Below, piece after piece: positions 37,564 through 47,198 of a DNA stretch of 64,000 nt; position 1 is the stretch's first letter, and the number at the start of each line of letters is the position of its first letter. A program made the translations under genes and the position numbers. The notes under the pieces are model-generated. The model made no database searches and had not been told where the DNA came from. It saw only the letters and a list, made by a program, of their open reading frames with translations. The DNA is from Acidobacteriota bacterium (lineage in GTDB: Bacteria > Acidobacteriota > Holophagae > Holophagales > Holophagaceae), in NCBI GenBank assembly GCA_016192145.1, contig JACPUT010000002.1:1-64000 (forward strand), written 5' to 3'.

Positions 37564-38256
37564 TCAGCCCTCGGGTTCCACGTGGGTCGTCCAGCGGTAG
37601 CCCTCGCCCCCCACGGTGGCGATCCAGATGTGGTCGTCATCCTCGCCCAGCTTCTTGCGTAGCTTGGCCACGTGGACATCCACGGTGCGGGCGGTGGGGC
37701 GGGCATCGCTTTCCCAGGCCTGCAGCAGGAGCTCCTGGCGGCTGAGGGTGCGGCCGGGATGGTGGATGAGGATCTCCAGGATCCGGAACTCCCGGGGGGT
37801 GAGGTCGAGGGGCTTCTCTTCCTTCCAGGCCAGCAACTGGGGCAGATCGAAGCGGAAGGGGCCCGAGCGGAGCACGAGGGGCCGTTCCAGGGGGCGCGTG
37901 CGGCGGAGGATCGCCTTGATGCGGGCCACGAGCTCCAGGATGGAGAAGGGCTTCACGAGGTAGTCGTCGGCGCCCAGCGAGAGGCCCTGCACGCGATCCA
38001 GCTCGGCACCCCGGGCCGTGAGCATCAGCACGGGCACGGCATCCCGCCGCTCGCGCAAAAGCTTCAGGACCTGGAACCCATCCATGGTGGGCAGCATGAG
38101 ATCCAGCACGATCAGATCGCAGCGCTTGCCCTCGTGGGCGGCCAGCGCGGGTGAACCATCCGAGACGGCCTCCACCTGGTAGCCCTCGTACACCAGGTTC
38201 TCCACGAGAAGCTGGCGAAGGGTCGGCTCATCTTCGACCACGAGGATGCGGGTCAA
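37564..38256 (-). CDS. OmpR/PhoB-family response regulator
   Basis: The 230-aa protein has a receiver domain (VVEDEPTLRQLL, phospho-Asp52 in VLDLMLPTMDG, Lys in YLVKPF). The C-terminal winged-helix DNA-binding domain has LTPREFRILEILIHHPGRTL and TVDVHVAKLRKKLG. It lies 65 nt downstream of the sensor kinase gene on the same strand, forming a two-component pair. Target genes are unknown; the DAHP synthase lies directly downstream. Confidence 0.95.
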   Translation of the reverse strand: MTRILVVEDEPTLRQLLVENLVYEGYQVEAVSDGSPALAAHEGKRCDLIVLDLMLPTMDGFQVLKLLRERRDAVPVLMLTARGAELDRVQGLSLGADDYLVKPFSILELVARIKAILRRTRPLERPLVLRSGPFRFDLPQLLAWKEEKPLDLTPREFRILEILIHHPGRTLSRQELLLQAWESDARPTARTVDVHVAKLRKKLGEDDDHIWIATVGGEGYRWTTHVEPEG

Positions 38257-38321
38257 GGGATCGGTACTCCTGAAGGGATGTGGCCACCTAAGGTGAATGG
38301 TCTAGGTAAAAAACGCAAGTT

Positions 38322-39962
38322 TCATTTTGATTCCAAAGGAACGGGCATGGACCTGGAATCCAGGCGATCCATCAGGCTGCGGAACAGCCCCGCCCCACCA
38401 TGGAGGCGGATCCGAAGCTCCACGGAGAGCCCCTGGCCGCGGATCGATTCGAAGGAGAGACCCCATCCCTCCCGGTCGGCCATCTGGATCAACAGGCTCA
38501 GGCCCAGGCCCAGCCCCTCCCGATGGAAGCCCTCCGAAGTGGAGGTCCGGAAACGTTGGAAGGGCTTTCCCAGGGCTTCCAGTTCCTCTGCGCTGAGCCC
38601 CGCGCCATGGTCCCGGATGGTGATGGCCAGGGTGCTCCGAAAGCGACGGGTCTCCATGATCACCTTGCCGGCGCCATGGGAGAGGGCGTTTTCCAATACC
38701 GTGGACAGGGCGCTGCGCAGGGTGGAGAGCGAGGCCTCGCCGCTGGCGTCGCACAGGATCAGCTCCAGCTCCCGGCCCTCGGATTCGAAGGCGGGCTCGA
38801 TGTCGAGCGCGACATCCCGGAGGAAGGCCGGGGAGGCCTCCGAGGCGGGACCGGTTTCCTCATCTCCCTTGATGGCGCGCAGCCCGCTATCGATCACGAG
38901 GGTGAGGTGATCCACTTCCGCGCCCAGTTTCATCAGCTGCTCGTCCGTCTGGTCGGGGCTGAGCCGACCCAGGCGGAGGCTGTCGCAACGGAACTTGAGG
39001 ATGGCCAGCGGCGTCTTGAGGCTGTGGGTGAGGGAGGCGAGGCGATCCGCCTCCAGGGCCGCTCGCTGCCGGGCGCGAGCCCGCATCAGCGTGGCATAGG
39101 CCACGCCGAGCCCCAGGCAGATCGCCAGCCCGTACCCGATGCGTCGCTTCCGTTCCTGGTAGGCGTAGAAGTGGTTCTGCTCCGCGAGGGTGGGGTAAAC
39201 GCCGATCTGCCAGCCCTCGCCGAAGGCGTTGGTCTTGGCCTCCTGGGCCACCCAACCGGGGGAGGCGATGCGCTGGGGATCCAATTGGAGTCCCCCGCTG
39301 CCCCAGGGTTCCTTGCGCTTCCAATGGGCCATGGTCTCGGGCTTGAGGCCCACCCGGACCTTCGAATCCAGGGGGATGAGCTTGCGGAGGTGTCGCTCCA
39401 CGGCCGTGCTGCCCTGCTCCCAGCGCTTGAGCACCATCCATCGATCCGTGGTGAGGATCGTGACGGGGTGGATGGCAAAGTCGGGATTCAGCTCCTGGGG
39501 GGGGAACCACTGGAACGTGGGGGCCTGCTCGGCCATCTGGCACCAGCCCAGCACGCGCACGGCCATGGGGGTGTGGGGATCGGGGACCAGGTGATCTCCC
39601 TCCCGGATCCAGAAGCGGCCGGTGCTGCGTTCCCGGAGGGCGGCGACCAGGAGGTTCTGCTGGAGGTAGTCCTTCACCTCGGGTTCCGTCCCCACGGTGA
39701 AGGGGGGAGGAAGCACGAGGGTCTGCCAGTCGCGCTCGATGCGGTCCAGCAGGGGCCATTGCTTATCGAGCCAGGGCTGGGCGTAGGCGGCGGTCTGCTC
39801 GGAGGCCCAGGTGCCGGGGTAGTAGGCCAGGCCCGCGGCCAAGGCGAGGCCCACGATCCACAGCACGATGGTGCTGGAGGAGCTCAGGAAGCGGCCCAGG
39901 GGCCCCTGGCTCGAGCCCCACCGTGGATGGGGCCGGAATCGGGTGAAGGTGCGTCTGGCCAT
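38322..39962 (-). CDS. Membrane sensor histidine kinase
   Basis: The 546-aa protein has an N-terminal helix (IVLWIVGLALAAGLAYY) and a ~220-residue periplasmic region with no recognised domain (FTVGTEPEVKDYLQQNLL to GWQIGVYPTLAEQNHFYAYQ). A second helix (IGYGLAICLGLGVAYATLM) follows. The catalytic part has HSLKTPLAILKF (His313), VLENALSHGAG (N box) and GLGLGLSLLIQMADREG (G box). It pairs with the adjacent OmpR-type regulator. The KTPL rather than EL-R-TPL H-box resembles other membrane kinases such as PhoQ-like proteins. Confidence 0.9.
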   Translation of the reverse strand: MARRTFTRFRPHPRWGSSQGPLGRFLSSSSTIVLWIVGLALAAGLAYYPGTWASEQTAAYAQPWLDKQWPLLDRIERDWQTLVLPPPFTVGTEPEVKDYLQQNLLVAALRERSTGRFWIREGDHLVPDPHTPMAVRVLGWCQMAEQAPTFQWFPPQELNPDFAIHPVTILTTDRWMVLKRWEQGSTAVERHLRKLIPLDSKVRVGLKPETMAHWKRKEPWGSGGLQLDPQRIASPGWVAQEAKTNAFGEGWQIGVYPTLAEQNHFYAYQERKRRIGYGLAICLGLGVAYATLMRARARQRAALEADRLASLTHSLKTPLAILKFRCDSLRLGRLSPDQTDEQLMKLGAEVDHLTLVIDSGLRAIKGDEETGPASEASPAFLRDVALDIEPAFESEGRELELILCDASGEASLSTLRSALSTVLENALSHGAGKVIMETRRFRSTLAITIRDHGAGLSAEELEALGKPFQRFRTSTSEGFHREGLGLGLSLLIQMADREGWGLSFESIRGQGLSVELRIRLHGGAGLFRSLMDRLDSRSMPVPLESK

Positions 39963-40005
39963 GGGAACACCGTGTCGGGGGGTGCCCCAGTTTATCGGAA
40001 TGATC

Positions 40006-40974
40006 TCAGCCCAGGGCCAGCATACGCTCCAGGGGCTGCAGGGCCCGAGTCCGAAGGGTTTCGTCCAGCGTGATCTCCGGCTGCAGGTCCCGCAGGGCCA
40101 GGTAGAGCTTCTCGAGGTTGTTGAGCTTCATGTAGGGGCAGAGGGAGCAATTGCAGCCGCTGTCCGCCGGGGCGGGGATCAACTCGGCGTCGGGGCGCGC
40201 CTTGCGCATCTGGTGGAGGATGCCCGCCTCGGTGGCCACGATGAAGGCCTTCTCGGGGCGTTCCTTCACGAAGCGCAGGAGGGCGGCCGTGGAACCCACG
40301 AAATCCGCGAGGCTGGACACCTGCTCCACGCACTCGGGGTGGGCGATGACGAGGGCATCGGGCCGCTGCGCTTTGAGGGCCGCCACCCGGCGTTGGGTGA
40401 ACTGCTCATGCACGATGCAGAAGCCGGGGAAGAGCACCATGTCACGGCCGGTCTGCTTGGAGACCCACTTGCCCAGATGGCGATCCGGGGCGAAGACGAT
40501 GGGCTTCTCCTTCGGGATGCTCTCCACCACGCGCACCGCGTTGGAGCTCGTGCAGATGACCGTGGAGAGGGCCTTCACGCCGGCGGAGCAGTTGATGTAG
40601 CTGACCACCTCATGGCCCGGGTAGGCTTCCAGCCACTTGGCGAATTGGTCCGCGGGGCAGCGGTCCGCCAGGCTGCAGCCGGCGTCCATGTCGGGGATGA
40701 CAACCCTTTTCCCGGGGTTCAGGATCTTCGCCGTCTCCGCCATGAAGTGCACGCCGCAGAACGCGATCACCTCGGCGTCCGTCTTCGCGGCCTGCTGGCT
40801 CAATTGCAGACTGTCGCCCACGAAATCGGCCAGATCCTGGATCTCCGGTTCCTGGTAGTAGTGGGCGAGGAGCACGGCCTTGCGATCGCGCTTGAGGCGT
40901 TGGATCTCGGCCATGAGATCGAGGCCCGCGGGGATGCTGTCCAGATCAGGGATGTAGAGGGCTGAATCAACCAT
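40006..40974 (-). CDS. nadA: Quinolinate synthase A
   Basis: Makes quinolinate from iminoaspartate and dihydroxyacetone phosphate in de novo NAD synthesis, using a 4Fe-4S cluster. The 322-aa protein has LLAHYYQEPEIQDLADFVGDSL, cluster ligands in DAGCSLADRC, AHPECVEQVS and CNCSLCPYMKLN, and VICTSSNAVRVV and TEAGILHQM substrate segments. No nadB or nadC is adjacent. The gene stands between the sensor kinase and small hypothetical genes, all on the minus strand. Confidence 0.96.
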   Translation of the reverse strand: MVDSALYIPDLDSIPAGLDLMAEIQRLKRDRKAVLLAHYYQEPEIQDLADFVGDSLQLSQQAAKTDAEVIAFCGVHFMAETAKILNPGKRVVIPDMDAGCSLADRCPADQFAKWLEAYPGHEVVSYINCSAGVKALSTVICTSSNAVRVVESIPKEKPIVFAPDRHLGKWVSKQTGRDMVLFPGFCIVHEQFTQRRVAALKAQRPDALVIAHPECVEQVSSLADFVGSTAALLRFVKERPEKAFIVATEAGILHQMRKARPDAELIPAPADSGCNCSLCPYMKLNNLEKLYLALRDLQPEITLDETLRTRALQPLERMLALG

Positions 40975-41046
40975 GGGATCTCGTCTTGAGCAGGCGCCGC
41001 GGGGCGGGGAGCCCTCCAGTGTAGGGCTTGGGCCGGGAGTGGGGTG

Positions 41047-41259
41047 TCACCGGCTCCCATGAAGAAAGGCCCGGACCCTTCGGGCGGGCTCCGGATCCGC
41101 GAAGGCCGCTGCGAACGCCGCCCGTTCCCAAGCGAGGGCGGCTTCCCGGGGGAGGTCCTGCTGGACTTTCCGGGTCGTCCAGAGCAGGTCGAGGGCGCGG
41201 GAATCCCCCTCGGGCGAGTGGGGGTGGCTGCCCTGAAGGGCCTTGGTTGAGCTGCTCAT
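41047..41259 (-). CDS. Possible 70-aa protein
   Basis: The frame from ATG 41259 gives MSSSTKALQGSHPHSPEGDS through WERAAFAAAFADPEPARRVR and FLHGSR. The C-terminal half slightly resembles the end of enoyl-CoA hydratase-like proteins, but it is too short to call. A GGAG lies 10 nt upstream of the ATG. It may be a small real gene or a remnant. The remaining spacer to 41374 holds a cccttggg/cccaagg hairpin near 41305-41335. Confidence 0.3.
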   Translation of the reverse strand: MSSSTKALQGSHPHSPEGDSRALDLLWTTRKVQQDLPREAALAWERAAFAAAFADPEPARRVRAFLHGSR

Positions 41260-41374
41260 TGAACGGGATTCTCCAATTCCATGGATGAGTCGACCGGGGG
41301 CCTTTCCCCTTGGGGGGTGCCCAAGGGGGAGGCTGCCCATCGCCAGCGACCCGCCTTCAGTCGCTCGGAAGCCC

Positions 41375-41953
41375 CTATTTGAATCTGAACACGGCTGAGA
41401 CCTGAGCCCAGGTGGCCGTATCCAAGCCGAAGCCTTCGCCACCGTACTTATCCACCATGGCCTGATTCAAGTGGCCTTCCAGGGAAAAGCTGCGGTTGAA
41501 GGAATAACCCCCACCTCCTCGAAGGCCGAAGCGGCTGCTCTGGCTTGCGGAATAGGCAGGGTAGGGCGGCGTGTCGCGATCCGCGTCCACCTTGAAATTG
41601 TTCAGGTGGGCCCCGGCGAGAACGTACCAGCCGCGGCCCGGATTGTCGAAGGAGTAGACCCAGTCCGCTCCGACTTGCAAATCCTTGAAATCGTTCTTCC
41701 AACCGGTGCCCCAGCGGCTACCCGGGAAGGTCTGGTAGGTGATGTGGCCCCGGACTTGGTGGTGGGGGTTGATGTTGAAGTCCAGATGGCCCCCGAAGTG
41801 GGCTCCAAAGAACTGGTTGGTGCCGACGTCGGCCTTGTCGTTCAAATCCCCCACGGGGAGGGAGAGCCCCACGTGCACGCCTCCGTTGATGTCCTGGGCA
41901 CTCAACGTCGCGCTGAGGGCCAGAAACGCGAAGGGGGTGAATAACTTCCGCAT
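41375..41953 (-). CDS. Outer-membrane beta-barrel protein (paralogue 1)
   Basis: The 192-aa protein has a signal peptide (MRKLFTPFAFLALSATLSAQ). Alternating strands follow (GGVHVGLSLPVGDLND, FFGAHFGGHLDFNINPHHQV, FGLRGGGGYSFNRSFSLEGH), ending in a terminal aromatic strand QVSAVFRFK typical of beta-barrels. It is clearly related to the upstream gene at 42154-42768, sharing FGGHLDFN, NPH and the FNRxFSLEGH block. The role is unknown; it may be structural or a small porin. GGAGGT precedes the ATG. Confidence 0.85.
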   Translation of the reverse strand: MRKLFTPFAFLALSATLSAQDINGGVHVGLSLPVGDLNDKADVGTNQFFGAHFGGHLDFNINPHHQVRGHITYQTFPGSRWGTGWKNDFKDLQVGADWVYSFDNPGRGWYVLAGAHLNNFKVDADRDTPPYPAYSASQSSRFGLRGGGGYSFNRSFSLEGHLNQAMVDKYGGEGFGLDTATWAQVSAVFRFK

Positions 41954-42103
41954 ATGACCTCCGTGCAGGGCCGCGCGGCCCAAGGGCATCGTCGGCCTGG
42001 CCCATGACGGTCGTGTCATGGCGAGGTTCGGGGGAAGCTGAATCCGTCCCGGCCGTCACGAAGACCTGGGGAAAGGTCGTTTTTCCCGCCTGCTCCGGGC
42101 GGG

Positions 42104-42133
42104 CAAAAAATTCGCCGGGCCGAGCCCGGCGAA
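42104..42133 (-). terminator. Rho-independent terminator of the paralogue 2 gene
   Basis: On the minus strand the 10-bp stem ttcgccgggc-tcg-gcccggcgaa is followed by six T (the run of six A at 42105-42110 on the plus strand). It sits 20 nt after the stop of the 42154-42768 gene, so the two beta-barrel genes probably have separate transcripts. A second hairpin (42085-42103) follows. Confidence 0.85.
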
Positions 42134-42153
42134 TCGGTGGAGGCCTTGATTGT

Positions 42154-42768
42154 TTAGCGGCCGAATCGGAACACGGCGGAAACGGTGACCCAGGTGAGGG
42201 CGTCGAACCCGAAGCCGTCAGGACCGGACTTGTCGACGCCGACGTGGTCGATGTGGCCTTCCAGGCTGAAGCGCCGATTAAAGGTGTAGCCGCCTCCGAT
42301 GCGGATGCCCAGCTTGCCGGATTGGCTGGCGTCGGGATCCGGGTAGTTGGAGAACTTGTACGTGGCCTTCACTCCATTGAGGCTGGCGCCCGCGAGGAAG
42401 TAGCCGCCCAGGATCGGGCTGGTGAAATTGTGCACGTAGTCGCCGCCGATCTGGGTGACGGAGAAGCCGTTCTGACGGGTGCCGTCATAGATTCCGCCCG
42501 TATAGATATCCTGCTCCTTGCCCGCGAAACCATTGACGGTGAGGTGTAAGCGCAGCTGACTGTGGGGGTTGAAGTTGAAGTCGAGATGGCCGCCGAAGTG
42601 GACACCCAAACCATCGTGGACGCCCATGTAGTCGCCGTTTCCATCCCGCTTGTCGGCGAAGTCGCCCGTGGGGGCGTTCAAGCCGGCCTGAATCCCGCCA
42701 TTGATGCGGGTCTGGGCCGCCAGGCCCGTGGTGCTCAGGCAAAGGAGCACAAGAATCATTTTTTTCAT
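42154..42768 (-). CDS. Outer-membrane beta-barrel protein (paralogue 2)
   Basis: The 204-aa protein has a signal peptide (MKKMILVLLCLSTTGLAAQ). Barrel-like strands follow (GGIQAGLNAPTGDFADK, VHFGGHLDFNFNPHSQLRLH, IRIGGGYTFNRRFSLEGHID), ending with VTVSAVFRFGR, an aromatic C-terminal strand suited to BAM recognition. It is a tandem duplicate of the 41375-41953 gene with about equal length. AGGAG precedes the ATG. Function unknown. Confidence 0.86.
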   Translation of the reverse strand: MKKMILVLLCLSTTGLAAQTRINGGIQAGLNAPTGDFADKRDGNGDYMGVHDGLGVHFGGHLDFNFNPHSQLRLHLTVNGFAGKEQDIYTGGIYDGTRQNGFSVTQIGGDYVHNFTSPILGGYFLAGASLNGVKATYKFSNYPDPDASQSGKLGIRIGGGYTFNRRFSLEGHIDHVGVDKSGPDGFGFDALTWVTVSAVFRFGR

Positions 42769-42836
42769 GGAAACTCCTGGGTGGGCATGGGAAGCCCGGG
42801 GCACATCCTCAGGATAGGCAAAAACAGAGGGTGGGT

Positions 42837-43340
42837 TTAGTCCAGCGTCACACCTCGCCCCGTGAGGATGCGCTCCACGATGCGGCTGGTGCTGTGTCCG
42901 GGCAGGAAGGGGATGAGGGCCAACTTCCCGCCCCGCGCCTCCACGGCGTCTTTTCCGACCACGGTGTCGGGAGTGTAGTCCCCGCCCTTGGCGAGCAGGT
43001 CGGGTGCCAGTGCCTGGATCAGTTCCCGGGGAGTGTCCTCCTCGAAGCGGATCACGGCATCCACGGACCGGAGGCCGAGCAGCACGCGGGCCCGGGCCTC
43101 CTCATCCTGGAGGGGGCGGCTTTCGCCTTTGAGCCGGGCCACGGACGCGTCGCCATTTAGACCCACCACGAGGAGATCGCCCAGCTTCCGCACGTCCTCC
43201 AGGTAGGTGACATGGCCGGGGTGGAGGAGGTCGAAGCACCCGTTGGTGAAGCACAACCGACCCTTCCGGGCACCTTCACGCCACTCGGGGAAGGCGGCGA
43301 AAAAGGCCTCGGGAGATGGGAAGAAACGGCTGATCGGCAC
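42837..43340 (-). CDS. rfaE2: D-glycero-beta-D-manno-heptose 1-phosphate adenylyltransferase
   Basis: Forms ADP-heptose precursor for the lipopolysaccharide inner core. The 167-aa protein matches the C-terminal half of HldE. It has [16 protein letters not shown] (nucleotidyltransferase HxGH region), [26 protein letters not shown] and a final [14 protein letters not shown]. The kinase half is absent, so a separate RfaE1 is expected elsewhere. The start is a GTG (43338-43340) with a GAGGAAAA upstream. It faces away from the FmdB gene, 60 bp apart. Confidence 0.92.
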   Translation of the reverse strand: MPISRFFPSPEAFFAAFPEWREGARKGRLCFTNGCFDLLHPGHVTYLEDVRKLGDLLVVGLNGDASVARLKGESRPLQDEEARARVLLGLRSVDAVIRFEEDTPRELIQALAPDLLAKGGDYTPDTVVGKDAVEARGGKLALIPFLPGHSTSRIVERILTGRGVTLD

Positions 43341-43400
43341 GGCGTTTTCCTCGGGCTACAATGGTTCCTTTGCGGCTGCGGCCGCCCGGGAGATCTTGAC

Positions 43401-43742
43401 ATGCCTCTCTACGAGTACCGCTGCTCCGTCTGCGGCGCGAAAGAAGAAAAGATCCAGTCCTTCTCGGCTCCCGCCGAGCACGACTGCGCCCAGTGCGGTC
43501 AGGCCGCGGGGATGACGCGACAGCTCTCCCGTACGGCCTTCACCCTGGCCGGAGGGGGCTGGTATGCCTCGGGCTATGGGGAGGGCAAGGGGGGCACCAC
43601 GGCCACCACCTCCCTTCCGGCTCCGGAGGCCTCCCGAGAGGCCGCCAAGGAAGCCACCCCCTCCTCGGGCGGCTGCGCGAGCGGGTGCGCCTGCCACAGC
43701 CCCTCGATTCAGGCCAAGGTGGACGCCCTGGACAAGGCCTGA
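43401..43742 (+). CDS. FmdB-family zinc ribbon protein
   Basis: The 113-aa protein has an N-terminal zinc ribbon (MPLYEYRCSVCGAKEE with a second pair DCAQCG) typical of the FmdB regulatory-protein family. A low-complexity stretch follows, then a second cluster of cysteines (GGCASGCACHS). The role is unknown; it may bind nucleic acid or protein. GGGAG 8 nt before ATG 43401 supports the start. A strong promoter for rpsL follows 28 nt after its stop. Confidence 0.85.
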   Translation: MPLYEYRCSVCGAKEEKIQSFSAPAEHDCAQCGQAAGMTRQLSRTAFTLAGGGWYASGYGEGKGGTTATTSLPAPEASREAAKEATPSSGGCASGCACHSPSIQAKVDALDKA

Positions 43743-43769
43743 AGCAGCCCTGAGCTTCGACGAAATCCT

Positions 43770-43797
43770 TTGACTTCCGGCCTTCCTGCGCTAGAGT
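43770..43797 (+). promoter_or_regulatory. Strong promoter for the str operon (rpsL)
   Basis: TTGACT (43770-43775) and TAGAGT (43792-43797) are separated by 16 bp, a good sigma-70-type match. It leaves a leader of about 120 nt before the rpsL GTG start, long enough for leader-based control, but I see no recognised motif in it. Confidence 0.7.
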
Positions 43798-43925
43798 CGA
43801 AGGTTCCGGCCCTTCCTGGGCCGAGGCTTCATTTCCATCCGACGTCGCCCGCGCCCCTTCCTGGGGATGACGTATCGACCTCTCGGATCCAGGCCCGAAC
43901 CACGGGCCTTCCCATGGAGGTTGGA

Positions 43926-44330
43926 GTGCCAACCATCAATCAGCTGATCCGCCACGGGCGGTCGAGTTACCAGAACAAGACGAAGAGCCCCGCGCTCGAC
44001 GCCTGCCCCCAGAAGCGTGGCGTGTGCACCCGCGTGTTCACCACGACCCCCAAGAAGCCGAACTCCGCGCTCCGCAAGGTCGCCCGCGTCCGACTCACCA
44101 ACGGGATCGAGTGCACCACCTACATCCCCGGCGTGGGCCACAACCTGCAGGAGCACAGCATCGTGCTCATCCGCGGCGGCCGCGTGAAGGATCTCCCGGG
44201 CGTGCGTTACCACGTCGTCCGCGGCACCCTCGACGCCACCGGCGTGAATGGTCGTAACCAGTCCCGTTCCAAGTACGGTGCGAAGCGGCCCAAGGCCGGC
44301 GCTGCCGCTGCTGGCGCGAAGAAGAAGTAA
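43926..44330 (+). CDS. rpsL: 30S ribosomal protein S12
   Basis: S12 sits at the decoding centre and affects accuracy and streptomycin sensitivity. The start is GTG 43926 with GGAGG 5 nt upstream, giving [20 protein letters not shown], the exact family start. The 134-aa protein has Lys43 in [12 protein letters not shown] and the [14 protein letters not shown] loop, so it looks streptomycin-sensitive. Lys/Ala-rich C-terminal tail is slightly extended. First gene of the ribosomal superoperon. Confidence 0.96.
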   Translation: MPTINQLIRHGRSSYQNKTKSPALDACPQKRGVCTRVFTTTPKKPNSALRKVARVRLTNGIECTTYIPGVGHNLQEHSIVLIRGGRVKDLPGVRYHVVRGTLDATGVNGRNQSRSKYGAKRPKAGAAAAGAKKK

Positions 44331-44344
44331 AGGAGAGGTGAAAC

Positions 44345-44815
44345 ATGGCCCGTCGTTCCACCCCCGCCAAGCGTGAGATCCTCCCGGATCCCATCTACAA
44401 TTCCCTCGTCGTCTCGAAGTTCGTGAACATCCTCATGGAGCGTGGCAAGAAGGCCACCGCCGAGCGGATCATCTACGGCGCCCTCGAGATCGTCGCCAAG
44501 AAGTCCGGCGAGGAGGCCCTCGAGGCCTTCATGAAGGCCCTGACCAACATCAAGCCCTCCGTCGAGGTGAAGAGCCGCCGCGTCGGCGGCGCCACCTACC
44601 AGGTGCCCGTGGAGGTTCCCCAGAACCGCCGCGTGTCCCTGGCCATGCGTTGGCTGAAGACCTACTCCGCCACCCGCGGCGAGCGCACCATGCGCGATAA
44701 GCTGGCCGGCGAGATCCTGGACGCCATGAACTTCCGTGGCGCCGCGATCAAGAAGAAGGACGACGTCCACAAGATGGCCGAGGCCAACAAGGCCTTCGCT
44801 CACTACCGCTGGTAG
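44345..44815 (+). CDS. rpsG: 30S ribosomal protein S7
   Basis: S7 organises the 3' domain of 16S rRNA. The 156-aa protein begins [20 protein letters not shown] with [19 protein letters not shown] and the [16 protein letters not shown] block, ending FAHYRW. It is full length. It follows rpsL by 14 nt with AGGAGAGG before the ATG and precedes fusA, the standard str-operon order. Confidence 0.97.
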   Translation: MARRSTPAKREILPDPIYNSLVVSKFVNILMERGKKATAERIIYGALEIVAKKSGEEALEAFMKALTNIKPSVEVKSRRVGGATYQVPVEVPQNRRVSLAMRWLKTYSATRGERTMRDKLAGEILDAMNFRGAAIKKKDDVHKMAEANKAFAHYRW

Positions 44816-44913
44816 TGCGGCCCTGATGTTCGGAGGGGGCCGCGCCGCGACCCCCTCCGATGCTTGTTTCCGATTCCCCGTTCCTTGACCTGATTCCTTT
44901 CCCGGAGGCCGAC

Positions 44914-47022
44914 GTGGCCCGCCATACTCCCCTCGAGCGCTATCGCAACATCGGCATCATGGCGCACATCGATGCCGGCAAGACGACCACGACGGAGCGC
45001 ATCCTCTACTACACCGGCAAGATCCACAAGATCGGCGAGGTGCATGAGGGCGCGGCGACCACCGACTGGATGGTGCAGGAGCAGGAGCGCGGCATCACCA
45101 TCACCTCCGCGGCCATCACCGCCTCGTGGACTCCCCAGACGGGCACCCACACCGGCGTTGAGCACCGGATCAACATCATCGACACCCCCGGCCACGTGGA
45201 CTTCACGGCCGAGGTGGAGCGCTCGCTGCGCGTGCTGGACGGGGCCGTGGCCGTGTTCTGCGCCGTGGGCGGCGTGCAGCCCCAGTCCGAGACCGTGTGG
45301 CGCCAGGCCGACAAGTACGGCGTGCCCCGCATGGCCTTCGTGAACAAGATGGACCGCACCGGCGCCAACTTTTTCCGCGTGGTCGAGATGATGCAGACGC
45401 GCCTGAAGGCCCGCCCCTGCCCCATCCAGATCCCCATCGGCGCCGAGGAGCACTTCAAGGGCGTGGTGGACCTCATCCTCATGAAGTCCCTGACCCACGA
45501 AGAGGGCGACAAGGGCTTCAACGTCATCTACGGCGAGATCCCGGCTGAGCTCGTGGACACCGCCAAGGAGTGGCGGGAGAAGATGATCGAGATGGTGGCC
45601 GAGACCGACGAGGCTCTCATGGAGAAGTACCTCGGCGGCGAGGACCTCACCGAGGCCGAGATCCGCGAGGGCATCCGCAAGGGTTGCGTTTCCTTGGCCT
45701 TCACTCCCATGACCTGCGGCTCCGCGTTCAAGAACAAGGGCGTGCAGCCCATGCTCGACGCCGTGGTCAGCTACATGCCCTCCCCGCTCGACATTCCCGC
45801 CATCAAGGGCGTGGATGCCGATGGCAACGAAGTCGAGCGCCGCGCCGATGACACCGAGCCCTTCAGCGCCCTGATCTTCAAGATCATGGCCGATCCCTTC
45901 GTGGGCTCCCTCTCCTTCATCCGCTGCTACAGCGGCGTGTTGGCCGCCGGTTCCGGCGTCTACAACGCCAATAAGGGCCGCAAGGAGCGCATCGGCCGCC
46001 TTCTCCAGATGCACGCCAACAAGCGTGAGGACATCGAGGAAGTGCGCACGGGCGACATCGGCGCCGCCGTGGGCCTCAAGGACGTCCTCACGGGCCAGAC
46101 CATCTGCGACGAGAACCACGTCGTGGTGCTCGAGTCCATGGACTTCCCCGATCCCGTGATCACCGTCGCCATCGAGCCCAAGACCAAGGCCGACCAGGAG
46201 AAGATGGGCATCGCGCTGGCCCGCCTCGCCCAGGAAGACCCCACCTTCAAGGTGAGCACCGACGCCGAGACCAACCAGACCATCATCGCCGGCATGGGTG
46301 AGCTCCACCTCGAGATCATCGTCGACCGCATGATGCGCGAGTTCAAGGTCGAGGCCAACGTGGGCAAGCCCCAGGTGGCCTACCGCGAGACCATCCGCAA
46401 GCGGGTGGAGGCTGAGGGCAAGTTCGTCCGCCAGTCCGGCGGCCGCGGCCAGTACGGCCACTGCCGCATCTACGTCGAGCCTAACGAGGCCGGCAAGGGC
46501 TACGAGTTCGTCAATGACATCAAGGGCGGCGTGATCCCCAAGGAATACATCAAGCCCATCGATCAGGGCATCCAGGAGGCCATGAACTCCGGCGTCCTCG
46601 CGGGCTTCCCCTGCGTCGACATCAAAATCACCCTGTACGATGGCAGCTACCACGACGTGGACTCCAACGAAATGGCGTTCAAGATCGCGGGTTCCATGGG
46701 CTTCAAGGCCGGCTGCGAGAAGGCCAACCCCGTGCTCCTCGAGCCCCTCATGTCCGTGGAAGTTGAGACTCCCGAGGACTACATGGGCGACGTCATCGGC
46801 AACCTGAACAGCCGCCGTGGCCGCATCGAGAACATGGAAGAGCGCGCCGGCTCCAAGGTGATCACCGCCAAGGTGCCCCTCGCCGAGATGTTCGCCTACT
46901 CCACGACCCTGCGTTCCATGACCCAGGGCCGGGCGACCTACTCCATGCAGTTCTCCCACTACGAGGAGGCCCCCCGCAACGTGGCTGAAGAAGTCATCGC
47001 CAAGGTCAAGGGCTCCAAGTAA
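44914..47022 (+). CDS. fusA: Elongation factor G
   Basis: GTPase that drives translocation. The start is GTG 44914 with GGAGG 5 nt upstream, giving [20 protein letters not shown]; upstream in-frame codons are not conserved. The 702-aa protein has [12 protein letters not shown] (P-loop), [24 protein letters not shown] and the domain [14 protein letters not shown] stretch. It is the usual length. In most bacteria tuf follows here, but the next gene is rpsJ, 268 nt away. Confidence 0.97.
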   Translation: MARHTPLERYRNIGIMAHIDAGKTTTTERILYYTGKIHKIGEVHEGAATTDWMVQEQERGITITSAAITASWTPQTGTHTGVEHRINIIDTPGHVDFTAEVERSLRVLDGAVAVFCAVGGVQPQSETVWRQADKYGVPRMAFVNKMDRTGANFFRVVEMMQTRLKARPCPIQIPIGAEEHFKGVVDLILMKSLTHEEGDKGFNVIYGEIPAELVDTAKEWREKMIEMVAETDEALMEKYLGGEDLTEAEIREGIRKGCVSLAFTPMTCGSAFKNKGVQPMLDAVVSYMPSPLDIPAIKGVDADGNEVERRADDTEPFSALIFKIMADPFVGSLSFIRCYSGVLAAGSGVYNANKGRKERIGRLLQMHANKREDIEEVRTGDIGAAVGLKDVLTGQTICDENHVVVLESMDFPDPVITVAIEPKTKADQEKMGIALARLAQEDPTFKVSTDAETNQTIIAGMGELHLEIIVDRMMREFKVEANVGKPQVAYRETIRKRVEAEGKFVRQSGGRGQYGHCRIYVEPNEAGKGYEFVNDIKGGVIPKEYIKPIDQGIQEAMNSGVLAGFPCVDIKITLYDGSYHDVDSNEMAFKIAGSMGFKAGCEKANPVLLEPLMSVEVETPEDYMGDVIGNLNSRRGRIENMEERAGSKVITAKVPLAEMFAYSTTLRSMTQGRATYSMQFSHYEEAPRNVAEEVIAKVKGSK

Positions 47023-47170
47023 TTAAGTAGCAATACCTCTCCCGGGGCCCGGTTTCGGCCAGGCCCCGGATTCCACCGACGGCCCCTCTCCGGGGGTGAA
47101 GGCCCCCCGCCTTCCTCATACGTTCCACCCCTCGGCCTTCGGGCCGGGATGGAATCTCCGGAAAAGCCGC

Positions 47171-47198
47171 TTGTTTTTCAAGTGGCTTTTGCTATTCT
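47171..47198 (+). promoter_or_regulatory. Promoter for the S10 operon
   Basis: TTGTTT (47171-47176) and TATTCT (47193-47198) are separated by 16 bp. They lie in the 268-bp fusA-rpsJ spacer, leaving a leader of about 85 nt. The upstream part of the spacer has a ccggggcc/ggccccgg hairpin region near 47042-47069 that may end the str transcript. Confidence 0.6.

Noticed and set aside
42063-42084. A plus-strand terminator (gacct/aggtc followed by GTTTTT)
   Set aside because: No plus-strand gene ends there; the stem is only 5 bp and it lies between two minus-strand genes.
44803-46959. A 718-codon open frame antisense to fusA
   Set aside because: Same cause: it mirrors the EF-G gene and has no family features. 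Similar long antisense frames over thrS, pheT, rny and purH were left out.
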